From: JBGQDM01 sp041495845
GTDB taxonomy: Bacteria; Acidobacteriota; Terriglobia; Terriglobales; Acidobacteriaceae
Length of the DNA stretch: 64,000 bases
Assembly (NCBI GenBank): GCA_041495845.1
Contig: JBGQDM010000002.1
Location: forward strand, 24,886-88,885
Reading direction: 5' to 3'
Notes under the pieces: model-generated
What the model was told of the DNA's origin: nothing
The model's input: the letters and a program-made list of their open reading frames with translations, nothing else
The model's database searches: none
Program-made: the position numbers and the translations under genes
In this document: positions 42,441 to 49,518 of the stretch, piece after piece
How positions within the stretch are numbered: the stretch's first letter is position 1
How the letters are laid out: every line of letters begins with the position of its first letter

Positions 42441-43697
42441 ATGAGCAAGAGAAAGACGGCATCGGTGAAGAAAGAAGATACTCCAGCGCACCGTGGCCCG
42501 GAGCGGGGATTTGTCTCCTTCTTCTCGGGCGCTTTGGGTTTGGACATCGGTTTCGAGAACGCTGGGTTGTCGTGCCTGGCAGCCAACGATGTTGACAAGT
42601 CCGCCTGCCAGACCATCCGTGCCAACCGACCAGAACTGTCGCTTTACGATTGCGACATCCGAGAGCTTACATCAGACCGGGTGCTGCGGGAAGTGGGCGC
42701 AGAGCGCGGCCAGCTTTTCGCGGTGGCCGGCGGGCCACCCTGCCAGGCGTTTTCCACAGCCGGACGGCGGCTCGGTTTGAACGACGAGCGCGGAAATGTT
42801 TTTCTCCACTTCATCGAGCTCATTAAGGGGCTGCGCCCCAAGTATGTTGTTTTCGAGAATGTGCGCGGGCTGCTTTCGGCCCCGCTGGTGCACCGGCCTC
42901 ACGAGCGGAGGGGGAAAGGTTTTCCGCCGCTGAGCAGGGAGGAGCAGCCCGGTGGTGCGCTGCTGCACATCATTCGGGTGTTGGAAGACGCTGGCTACCC
43001 GGTCACATTCACGCTTTACAACACGGCAAATTTCGGCGTGCCCCAAGTTCGGGAGCGATTGATATTCTTTGCGTCGAGAGACGGACGGAGCGTTCCATTT
43101 CTATCCCCCACTCATAATCAGCTTGGTCAAAGCGGCCTGCCCAGATGGAGGACGCTGAGGGACGCGATCGGACAGCTTAAAGGGAAGTTGCACCACTGTA
43201 GCAAGTTCCCCGAAGCGCGGCTGAAGTATTATCGAATGCTCAAAGAAGGGCAGAATTGGCGCGACCTTCCGACAGAGATCCAGGCGGAGGCGATGGGCGC
43301 CAGCTGGTTTGCGGGCGGCGGCAAGACGGGATTCTACCGCAGGCTCGCTTGGGAAAAGCCGGCACCCACCTTGGTTACGCGGCCTACGATGCCCGCCACT
43401 GACCTTTGCCATCCAGAAGAACTGCGCCCGCTTTCAGTGGAAGAGTACGCGGCGATTCAGACCTTCCCTGAGAAATATGCCTTCAGCGGAAAGCTCGATG
43501 ACCAATACAAGCAAATCGGGAATGCCGTGCCTTGCTTATTTGGCGAAGCCATCGCCCGCCATCTGATTGCCTTCGATACCGGGAAGATCAAAGAGGCGAA
43601 TTCCACGGGCAGAATGAGTCGCTACACCGCCACCGATCACGAGTCCTGGCGCGAATCAATGTCAACTCTCGAGCGCCAGCTGGTTCTCTACGAGTGA
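42441..43697 (+). CDS. DNA (cytosine-5-)-methyltransferase
   Basis: A 418-residue modification enzyme that transfers a methyl group from SAM to C5 of cytosine. Motif I FVSFFSGALGLDIGFENAG, motif IV GGPPCQAFSTAGRR (nucleophile Cys101), motif VI FENVRG, motif VIII FGVPQVRERLIFF and motif X QIGNAVPCLFGEA are in the usual order, with a target-recognition region (about 250-340) between VIII and IX. It protects the host from the adjacent endonuclease. It is divergent from vsr with no room for a conventional promoter, so transcription probably starts inside vsr or is leaderless. Confidence 0.93.
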   Translation: MSKRKTASVKKEDTPAHRGPERGFVSFFSGALGLDIGFENAGLSCLAANDVDKSACQTIRANRPELSLYDCDIRELTSDRVLREVGAERGQLFAVAGGPPCQAFSTAGRRLGLNDERGNVFLHFIELIKGLRPKYVVFENVRGLLSAPLVHRPHERRGKGFPPLSREEQPGGALLHIIRVLEDAGYPVTFTLYNTANFGVPQVRERLIFFASRDGRSVPFLSPTHNQLGQSGLPRWRTLRDAIGQLKGKLHHCSKFPEARLKYYRMLKEGQNWRDLPTEIQAEAMGASWFAGGGKTGFYRRLAWEKPAPTLVTRPTMPATDLCHPEELRPLSVEEYAAIQTFPEKYAFSGKLDDQYKQIGNAVPCLFGEAIARHLIAFDTGKIKEANSTGRMSRYTATDHESWRESMSTLERQLVLYE

Positions 43698-43715
43698 TTC
43701 GGCCTTCAAGTATCT

Positions 43716-44987
43716 TCACACCCCGTGGAAAGGGTCTTCCAGCGACGGGCTCTGCGGCGTGAACAACTCGGCGCCGTCGTTGGTGATGTGCATATCGTCT
43801 TCGAGGCGGACGCCGAATTCGCCGCGCAGGTAAATTCCTGGTTCATCGCTGAACGTCATGTTGGGCGCGAGCTTCTGCGGATTGCCGCGGACGAGGTAGG
43901 GCCACTCGTGTCCGTCCATGCCCATACCGTGTCCCACCCGGTGCCCGAAGAATTTGTAGTCCGGACCGAAACCGGCGTCAGTAATGACCTGGCGGGCGGC
44001 AGCGTCGACGGAGCCGCACGCCTCCCCCGGGCGAGCGGCCTTGAGCGCGGCGCTCTGGGCGCTGTGGACGATGTCGAAAATGTGTTTCATCTTGTCTGTG
44101 GGCTTGCCCAAAACAAAAGTGCGGCTGATGTCGGAGACATAGCCTTCGACCCTGCAACCGCCGTCAATCAACACAATCGTGCCTTCGTGAATGACTTGCG
44201 GTTCCAGTGAGCCGTGAGGATTGGCGGAATGAGGCCCCGTCTGTGCGTCAGCCTCTCCTTCGAAACCCAGACGCTGGTGCGCCTGCTCAATCAAATCTTT
44301 GAGTTGTTGCTGCGTCATGCCGTCGTGGACGGCGCGGTAGGCGGCGGCATACGCGGCGAGTGTGACCCGCGACGCGAGGTGCATCAAGTCCAGTTCGTGC
44401 GCGCTCTTGATCATGCGGCAGCCCGCAGTGACGGGCGTGGCGCTGCTGATGCGCACCTGGGGCGCAACCTTACCAACGGCATCCGCAAAAACGAACCGGA
44501 CCGTTTCCTCCATTCCCAGCGTGGCCGTCGAGAGATTGCGATCTTTCAATCCTTCGGCAAGACGCTGATAGGGATTTTCATCTTCGTGCCACGTGCGCAG
44601 GTCGACCTGGTCTCCGCCAGGAGCGTTCTGGATTTGTTCGCGAGCGCGGCCTTCTTCAAATGCCGGAGAAACATAAAATGCTTCACCGCGTGCGGGCAGG
44701 ATGAAAGCAAAGAACCGCTCGCTTCCCCACCAGCGGATGCCGGTGAAGTAAGTGAGCGACGTGCCATCGGCGAGCAAGATGGCGTCCAGCCCATTTTCTT
44801 GCATCAAGCGGCGGGCGCGCTGTTGCCGCTCCGCGCGTTCTTCGCGGGTAATGGGTTTAGCCTGATCGCGCATGGATTTCAATCCGGCGATGGAGGGCGG
44901 AAGGGAGGCGGCCAAGGCAAGCGCCGGAGATGCAGCCAGCGGCAGGGCCACGGCGCCCATCTGGATGAATTGGCGGCGAGACGGCAT
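43716..44987 (-). CDS. Tat-exported M24-family aminopeptidase (Xaa-Pro dipeptidase-like)
   Basis: A 423-residue metallopeptidase. A twin-Arg signal (SRRQFIQMGAVALPLAASPALALA) indicates Tat export of the folded metalloenzyme. The pita-bread domain (about 190-423) contains the dimetal ligands: LIDGG (Asp), YVSDISRT (Asp), FFGHRVGHGMGMDGHE (His), FSDEPGIYL (Glu) and VRLEDDMHI (Glu). The N-terminal creatinase-like domain has SLTYFTGIRWWGSER. AGGAGG precedes the ATG at 44987, which rules out a longer frame to 45071. The specificity (Xaa-Pro or other) is not proven. Confidence 0.92.
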   Translation of the reverse strand: MPSRRQFIQMGAVALPLAASPALALAASLPPSIAGLKSMRDQAKPITREERAERQQRARRLMQENGLDAILLADGTSLTYFTGIRWWGSERFFAFILPARGEAFYVSPAFEEGRAREQIQNAPGGDQVDLRTWHEDENPYQRLAEGLKDRNLSTATLGMEETVRFVFADAVGKVAPQVRISSATPVTAGCRMIKSAHELDLMHLASRVTLAAYAAAYRAVHDGMTQQQLKDLIEQAHQRLGFEGEADAQTGPHSANPHGSLEPQVIHEGTIVLIDGGCRVEGYVSDISRTFVLGKPTDKMKHIFDIVHSAQSAALKAARPGEACGSVDAAARQVITDAGFGPDYKFFGHRVGHGMGMDGHEWPYLVRGNPQKLAPNMTFSDEPGIYLRGEFGVRLEDDMHITNDGAELFTPQSPSLEDPFHGV

Positions 44988-45135
44988 TGATCCTCCTGAA
45001 AACGGAAAGCCTATCTTACAGGTAAGCTTGGCTTGGGTGGCGGAGAGGCAAGCACAATCACCAAGCCACAAAAGCCATACGAAGGATTCAGCTTCACCCA
45101 GACAGTAATCGTAGGGAGCGGTTCTTGAGGGCGCG

Positions 45136-45315
45136 ATGCAGTCTGGATTTCAATGCGCGGGTTGTGGAGAGTGGAACGAGACCGACGTGGACGAATCTGC
45201 CGGACGGCGGCAGCAGTATGTAGAAGACTGCCAGGTGTGTTGCCGGCCCAATCGTCTGGACATCATGTGGGGCGGCGACGAGGGGCAGTTCGTGATCGCA
45301 GCCGAACTGGAATAG
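45136..45315 (+). CDS. CPXCG-type Cys-rich small protein (59 aa)
   Basis: This frame encodes 59 residues: FQCAGCGEWNETDVDESAG, then YVEDCQVCCRPNRLDI and an acidic end. A CxxC pair near the start and DCQVCCRP in the middle match the cysteine-rich CPXCG family (PF14255 style), probably a zinc-binding protein. GAGG lies 5 nt before the ATG. It is upstream of the YbjQ-like gene on the same strand, about 100 bp apart. Role unknown. Confidence 0.8.
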   Translation: MQSGFQCAGCGEWNETDVDESAGRRQQYVEDCQVCCRPNRLDIMWGGDEGQFVIAAELE

Positions 45316-45413
45316 AAACGCGACAGGCCGTGAGATAGACTCCGGGGTGCGGCGGAAGTCAAACGGGCAAGGTACTAGCAGCACGAATCGACCGCGCGAC
45401 AGGAGCAGGGAAA

Positions 45414-45749
45414 ATGGTCAGTCATAACATGGTCACGACGGCATTTGTGCTGGACAACTACCGCGTGGTGCGGACGTTGGGCGTCGTGCGGGGGATCGTC
45501 GTACGGTCGCGCTCGATCATTGGGACGATTGGCGCCAGCCTGCAAACGCTGGTCGGCGGCAACATTACGCTGCTGACGAATTTGTGTGAGAAGACGCGCG
45601 GCGAAGCGTTTGATCTGATGTTGACGCATGCCGCGGAATTGGGCGGAAATGCCGTGGTGGGCGCGCGCTATGACGCGACTGAGGTGATGCAGGGAGTGAC
45701 CGAGGTGCTGGCGTACGGAACTGCGGTGGTGGTCGAGCCGGTGAAGTAA
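45414..45749 (+). CDS. YbjQ/UPF0145 family protein (heavy-metal-binding-like)
   Basis: A 111-residue protein of the YbjQ family (DUF74): VVRTLGVVRGIVVRSRSIIG, then LGGNAVVGARYDATEVMQG and EVLAYGTAVVVEPV, the conserved order. The family forms pentameric rings and is annotated as putative heavy-metal-binding, without proven function. GGAGCAGGGA is upstream of the ATG. Confidence 0.9.
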   Translation: MVSHNMVTTAFVLDNYRVVRTLGVVRGIVVRSRSIIGTIGASLQTLVGGNITLLTNLCEKTRGEAFDLMLTHAAELGGNAVVGARYDATEVMQGVTEVLAYGTAVVVEPVK

Positions 45750-45795
45750 AGTGCGGCGGCGCGGGAGAGGGACTCCCCCGCGCGCTGCCGGGTGA

Positions 45796-46215
45796 CTAGT
45801 CCTTGTAGAGGAAGCCCGCGACCAGAGCCGCCAGAATGCATCCCACCCACATGTCCAGCATCCATCCGAGCGGCAGGACCCTTGGCATGACCGACCAGTT
45901 CGCGGTGCCAAGGTTGCCGGGGAAGCCGGCAAAGAAGCCAACCACGGCGCCGATCTTGAATGCGCTGAACGCACCCGCTCCCACCGTAGCGCGCGCCCAC
46001 GCGTAAAGGTGCGCGACCAGAATCGCGAGCACGAAGAGCATCAGAATCCACTGCAGCGGAAACATCGGATAGCGCGGCCGCGCCAGAAAAATGCCGCGTT
46101 GTTGCATGGCCGCGTAGAACGGGCCCAGCTTCATCCCAATCACGAAACTCCACAGTGTCCAGACCACACCACCTGCCAGGCCGCCGAGCCAGATGCGGCT
46201 CTTGTTTAATGCCAT
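45796..46215 (-). CDS. four-span membrane protein, unknown function (139 aa)
   Basis: Four predicted membrane segments: IWLGGLAGGVVWTLWSFVIG, WILMLFVLAILVAHLYAWA, FSAFKIGAVVGFFAGFPGN and WMLDMWVGCILAALVAGFLY, with short loops. The motif PRYPMFPLQWI lies between the first two. I do not recognise the family. AGGAGG is 6 nt before the ATG at 46215. It is convergent with the YbjQ-like gene. Confidence 0.7.
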   Translation of the reverse strand: MALNKSRIWLGGLAGGVVWTLWSFVIGMKLGPFYAAMQQRGIFLARPRYPMFPLQWILMLFVLAILVAHLYAWARATVGAGAFSAFKIGAVVGFFAGFPGNLGTANWSVMPRVLPLGWMLDMWVGCILAALVAGFLYKD

Positions 46216-46345
46216 AGGTCGCCTCCTAATGGAATTGTTCCTTCAGAAATCAGGGTGCCGCAACGACGGCGGAAGTGTACACCCGAGCCGCCAACTAGGG
46301 GCAAAGGAAATGCCGGACGCGGCGGCGCTGGGCGCCAGCCTAGCG

Positions 46346-46837
46346 CTAAGTTCCAGCCAGCAGCCCGAGTAATGCCTGCTGGCGGTGGTGGAAAGTGCGT
46401 CGAACCTCAGGCGCAACGATCCAGTGTTCCAGCAGCCGCCCGAGGAATCCCCAGCCCGGATCAAATGCCACCACGTCGCGTAGGACCGTGCCGGCCTGCG
46501 CATGGTGCGGTTCGAACTCGTGCCGGTGCCGCCAGCTGCGAAAGGGGCCGCTCACCTGCACGTCTTCGAAGCTACGGCCGGCTTGAACCGCCTCAATACG
46601 CGCGATCCAGCGGGTGCGAAAGGGCAACGGCGGGAGCGGCCGGAAGGAGACTGTGAGTTCAGTGCCGGCAGCCGCACTGGGTGCACCCGAGGGCGCTGGC
46701 ACCAGCACGAGCGTGTCGATCTGACAACGCCGTGCCGGCGGCATCAGGTGCACCAGATTGCGCGGGTCAGAGAAGAAGGCGAATACCGCCTCGGTCGGAA
46801 CTGGCACCCACTGCTCGAACTGCACGAAACCCGGCAT
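46346..46837 (-). CDS. SRPBCC (START-like) ligand-binding protein
   Basis: A 163-residue protein with the SRPBCC layout: a first strand FVQFEQWVPVPTEAVFAFFS, a helix DPRNLVHLMPPARR, a central sheet (VSFRPLPPLPFRTRWIARIE) and a long C-terminal helix (VRRTFHHRQQALLGLL) after VAFDPGWGFLGRLLEHW. This fold binds hydrophobic ligands; the closest description is cell-division-inhibitor-like/coenzyme Q-binding START proteins, but no ligand can be assigned. It is divergent from the dcw leader. Confidence 0.78.
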   Translation of the reverse strand: MPGFVQFEQWVPVPTEAVFAFFSDPRNLVHLMPPARRCQIDTLVLVPAPSGAPSAAAGTELTVSFRPLPPLPFRTRWIARIEAVQAGRSFEDVQVSGPFRSWRHRHEFEPHHAQAGTVLRDVVAFDPGWGFLGRLLEHWIVAPEVRRTFHHRQQALLGLLAGT

Positions 46838-47056
46838 GAATTCAGTCTAGAGAAGGGTAGGGAGAAGGGGCTTAAGGAGTTTTCCACAGGTCGGCGCCGG
46901 GGAAAGTGCTGCTGGGCGGACATTTCCAGAATGGATCCGCAGCCGCGAACCACGAACATAAACGCAACCCGTTGTGGTTATCCGATGAGTAATCCGCAAG
47001 GGATCGTGGTTTGGCTCATCGGGCAATCTTCGGTTCGTAGACCTGTAAGTTTGTTC

Positions 47057-47084
47057 TTGACAGATAAAGACTTAAGGGTAGGAT
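47057..47084 (+). promoter_or_regulatory. promoter upstream of mraZ
   Basis: TTGACA (47057-47062), a consensus -35, is followed after 16 bp by TAGGAT (47079-47084). Transcription would begin near 47091, inside the GTGG repeats, an arrangement suited to autorepression by MraZ. Confidence 0.6.
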
Positions 47085-47085
47085 G

Positions 47086-47131
47086 GTGGTCGAAAGTGGT
47101 ATTAAGTGGTTGACTAGAGATCGGTAGTGGT
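47086..47131 (+). promoter_or_regulatory. candidate MraZ boxes: GTGGT direct repeats
   Basis: GTGGT begins at 47086, 47096 and 47106, an exact 10-bp period, with another copy at 47127. The middle repeats read AAAGTGG-N3-AAGTGG in context. MraZ is known to autoregulate by binding short direct repeats (TGGG/GTGG-type) spaced by one helical turn upstream of mraZ, so these are strong candidates. Confidence 0.7.
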
Positions 47132-47290
47132 CAAGAGTTGAGTGCCCAGGAGTGACCGTGGAATTAACGGGCAGAAGCCCTGAAAAACGGCCCAACCGAA
47201 GCCCACAAACCGGCATTTTGATGGCAAGTACCTCCCCCGCTACTTGCGCAGCCACAAACGAGATCAGGTTCCGGAATACGGAAACAACGC

Positions 47291-47731
47291 ATGTTTCGCG
47301 GCAATCACCCAACCCGAGTCGACGAAAAAGGGCGGCTGAAAATTCCGTCCGAATTCAAGCGGGTGATCGACGAGAAGTATGGCCAGCAATTTTACATCAC
47401 CAGCCTGGATGGCAGGGTTGCCCAGATATATCCCTTCGAGGAATGGGAACGGATCGAGCAGAAGTTGGCCTCGCTCTCCACCTTCAATCCGACGAAGAAG
47501 AAGTTCTTGAGCCGGGTCAACTACTACGGCCAGGCCGTGGAGATGGATGGGCAAGGGCGTTTGCTGGTGCCGCAGTTGTTGCGGGAGTCGGCTGCGATCA
47601 AAGGGGAAGTCGCGGTACTGGGGAATTTGACGTACCTGGAAGTGCGGAACATGGAGTTGTTCCGTAAGGAGATCGAGGAAGAAGCGTTCACGGCTGAGGA
47701 TGAGAAGACGCTCGACGAGCTGGGCATCTAG
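47291..47731 (+). CDS. mraZ: division/cell wall cluster transcriptional repressor MraZ
   Basis: A 146-residue SpoVT/AbrB-fold DNA-binding ring protein at the head of dcw. Two MraZ repeats are visible: FRGNHPTRVDEKGRLKIPSE (about 2-50) and NYYGQAVEMDGQGRLLVPQL (about 77-125), each with the DxxGRxxxP core. The DNA-binding Arg residues of both DEKGR-type loops are present. It probably represses the promoter at 47057. Its TAG overlaps the rsmH GTG by one base. Confidence 0.95.
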   Translation: MFRGNHPTRVDEKGRLKIPSEFKRVIDEKYGQQFYITSLDGRVAQIYPFEEWERIEQKLASLSTFNPTKKKFLSRVNYYGQAVEMDGQGRLLVPQLLRESAAIKGEVAVLGNLTYLEVRNMELFRKEIEEEAFTAEDEKTLDELGI

Positions 47732-48672
47732 TGGACGAGGATTCTGGGGTCGGGGTCAGGAAAAACGCCCCCCAGGGGGGTGGATATGGCAGTGGCCATA
47801 TTCCGGTTCTTTTAAAAGAAGCGATCGATTTTTTAGCCGTAAAGCGTGGCGGGACTTGGATCGACGCCACGGTGGGCCTGGGCGGGCACAGTTACGAAAT
47901 CGCAAAACGCCTCGGCGCACCGGGACATTTGATTGGCTTCGATAAAGACCCGCAGGCGCTGGAAGCAGCCCGCGCGCGGTTGCAGCCGTCTCCGGAAAAG
48001 GAAAGCGACTGGCCGCAGGTGACGCTGGTGCACGCTTCATTCGCGGAAGTGGGCGAACGGTTCGGAGGGCAGGCAGTGAATGGCCTGCTGGCCGATCTGG
48101 GCGTGAGCAGCCTGCAGTTTGACAGTGCGGCGCGAGGGTTCAGTTTTCAGGCGGAAGGGCCACTCGACATGCGGATGGATCCGCGGTCGGAGCGGACCGC
48201 CGAACAAGTGGTAAATCGCCTCGACGAGAAATCTCTCGCCGATGTGATTTACGAATTCGGTGAGGAAAGGAGGTCGCGGAGAATCGCCAGAGCCATTGTC
48301 CGAGCGCGGCCGGTTCGTACCACTGCCCAATTGGCAGGGGTGGTATCGGCCGCGGCTCGGTCAATGAAATCTCACGGCATTCACCCAGCGACCCGGACCT
48401 TTCAAGCTCTCCGAATCTTCGTAAACCGTGAGTTGGACGATCTGCGGGAGTTGCTGCAAGCAGCCCCGCAGGTGCTTGGGGCGGGTGGACGGCTGGTCGT
48501 GATCAGCTTTCATTCGTTGGAAGACCGCATCGTGAAGGACGCGTTGCGAGCGGGAACCAAGGCAGGGACGTACCGGCTGCTGACCAAGAAACCGGTGACG
48601 GCGACGGCAGAAGAAGTCGAGCGCAATGCGCGGTCACGCAGCGCGAAGTTGCGGGCCGCAGAAAAAGTTTAG
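47731..48672 (+). CDS. rsmH: 16S rRNA (cytosine1402-N4)-methyltransferase
   Basis: SAM-dependent enzyme that N4-methylates C1402 of 16S rRNA (formerly MraW), 313 residues. GHIPVLLKEAIDFL and DATVGLGGHSYEIAKRL (SAM motif I) are followed by NGLLADLGVSSLQFD, GPLDMRMDP and a C-terminal VISFHSLEDRIVKDAL, all family signatures. The GTG at 47731 overlaps the mraZ stop (TAGTG), giving coupling. Confidence 0.96.
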   Translation: MDEDSGVGVRKNAPQGGGYGSGHIPVLLKEAIDFLAVKRGGTWIDATVGLGGHSYEIAKRLGAPGHLIGFDKDPQALEAARARLQPSPEKESDWPQVTLVHASFAEVGERFGGQAVNGLLADLGVSSLQFDSAARGFSFQAEGPLDMRMDPRSERTAEQVVNRLDEKSLADVIYEFGEERRSRRIARAIVRARPVRTTAQLAGVVSAAARSMKSHGIHPATRTFQALRIFVNRELDDLRELLQAAPQVLGAGGRLVVISFHSLEDRIVKDALRAGTKAGTYRLLTKKPVTATAEEVERNARSRSAKLRAAEKV

Positions 48673-48693
48673 GCCGGGAAAAACAGCCCGGCC
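48672..48693 (+). other. small GC hairpin after rsmH
   Basis: GGCCGGG (48672-48678) pairs with CCCGGCC (48687-48693) over an A-rich loop, starting at the last base of the rsmH stop. No T-run follows, so it is probably an mRNA-stability or attenuation element rather than a terminator. Confidence 0.35.
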
Positions 48694-48728
48694 GCCCGGC
48701 GGGATGAGTACTTGCCGGGTTTTAAGTT

Positions 48729-48793
48729 TCCGGGACGGCATCGCCTCTCTCAATAAGGGCGAAACCATCCATCCTCTACGATGCCGTTCCGGA
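48729..48793 (+). ncRNA. large stem-loop in the leader of the 52-aa gene (structured mRNA element)
   Basis: Positions 48729-48743 pair with 48779-48793 through 15 nearly continuous base pairs (core ACGGCATCG with CGATGCCGT, one G-U above it), enclosing a 35-nt loop. GCCTCTC in the loop (48743-48749) can alternatively pair with GAGAGGC (48792-48798), which would open the main stem. The element ends 14 nt before the AGGAGGAG of the small gene. It matches no riboswitch class that I know. Confidence 0.45.
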
Positions 48794-48817
48794 GAGGCTT
48801 TGAGCAGGAGGAGTGCG

Positions 48818-48976
48818 ATGTTTCAGGGAACACTGATTGACGAGTTGATGGCCACGGTGGAGCGGGCGGAGCAGTCCGCCCGGCAGCCGCAGGCAAGGCA
48901 GGAACAGGTCGCGTTGCAACTGGTGGTGGCGCAGGAAATCCAGCGGCTGGACAAGGCGCTGCAGGGAGTGGCGTAA
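48818..48976 (+). CDS. 52-aa helical protein in the dcw cluster, unknown function
   Basis: The frame MFQGTLIDELMATVERAEQS continues with ARQPQARQEQVALQLVVAQE and ends KALQGVA. It is predicted to be all-helical and soluble, with coiled-coil potential. A near-consensus AGGAGGAG is 5-6 nt before the ATG, and its TAA is immediately followed by the ftsL ATG, so it is translated and linked to ftsL. I know of no named family; its fixed place between rsmH and ftsL suggests a division-related role, which is inference. Confidence 0.7.
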   Translation: MFQGTLIDELMATVERAEQSARQPQARQEQVALQLVVAQEIQRLDKALQGVA

Positions 48977-49441
48977 ATGCAGGCAGGCGCGGCAGTAAGC
49001 GTGGAGTGCGGCGAAGGGCGGCGGCCCGCCTTCTGGACGGGAACACCGGAAATCTACTTTCAGAAGGCGATTGATAATTCGCGGCTCGTGAAAGTGGAAG
49101 ACCCGCGTCGCGAACGCGAAATGCGCCGCTTTGCCGGTGCCATGATTGCCCTGTTCGTGGTGGTCATGCTGTACGCCCTGCAACACTTCAGCGCGATTGA
49201 ATACGGATACCGGATTGCCGCACTCCAGAACCAGCGCGACGGTCTGGTGGAGATGAACCGGACGCTGCAACTGGAAGAAGCATCCTTGCGCGATCCGGAG
49301 CGGATTGATGTGCTGGCGCGGCGCATGGGGCTGCAATCACCCCAGGCTGGGCAAGTGCAACAACTGGATATGGCGCTGCCGGAGAACGGCACGGCGGTGA
49401 TGGCGAGCGTGACCCCGGTTTCAGTGGTGTCAGCGCGCTAA
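48977..49441 (+). CDS. ftsL: cell division protein FtsL-like
   Basis: A 154-residue bitopic protein: a cytoplasmic N-terminus (about 1-50), one membrane span AMIALFVVVMLYALQHFSAI (about 55-75), and a periplasmic coiled coil (AALQNQRDGLVEMNRTLQLE) ending with DPERIDVLARRMGLQSPQ, the typical FtsL C-terminal motif. It acts in the FtsQLB complex that activates FtsWI. The start codon directly abuts the stop of the 52-aa gene. Sequence identity in this family is low, so the call rests on topology, the C-terminal motif and position. Confidence 0.85.
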   Translation: MQAGAAVSVECGEGRRPAFWTGTPEIYFQKAIDNSRLVKVEDPRREREMRRFAGAMIALFVVVMLYALQHFSAIEYGYRIAALQNQRDGLVEMNRTLQLEEASLRDPERIDVLARRMGLQSPQAGQVQQLDMALPENGTAVMASVTPVSVVSAR

Positions 49442-49518
49442 ACGGTTGGCGGCGAGCATCGCGCTCGCCCCAAACAAGTTTCCAACGGCGGCTCCTTCAT
49501 GACGTCTGAGCATGATGG

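Larger units (their letters stand above)
46838..47290 (+). promoter_or_regulatory. 453-bp gene-free leader and promoter region of the dcw cluster
   Basis: I see no supported gene here. The half nearer mraZ holds the promoter and GTGG repeats described separately; the roughly 160 bp between those repeats and the mraZ ATG form a leader with no strong stem-loop and only out-of-frame short ORFs. The first part is unremarkable. Confidence 0.6.

Noticed and set aside
47152..47667. 171-residue frame overlapping mraZ
   Set aside because: Out of frame with mraZ, which has two clear MraZ repeats; the other frame is compositionally biased and lacks a ribosome-binding site.
48729..48798. H-type pseudoknot upstream of the 52-aa gene
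   Set aside because: The two pairings would need near-zero-length loops across a long stem, which is sterically unlikely; alternative, mutually exclusive pairings are more reasonable.
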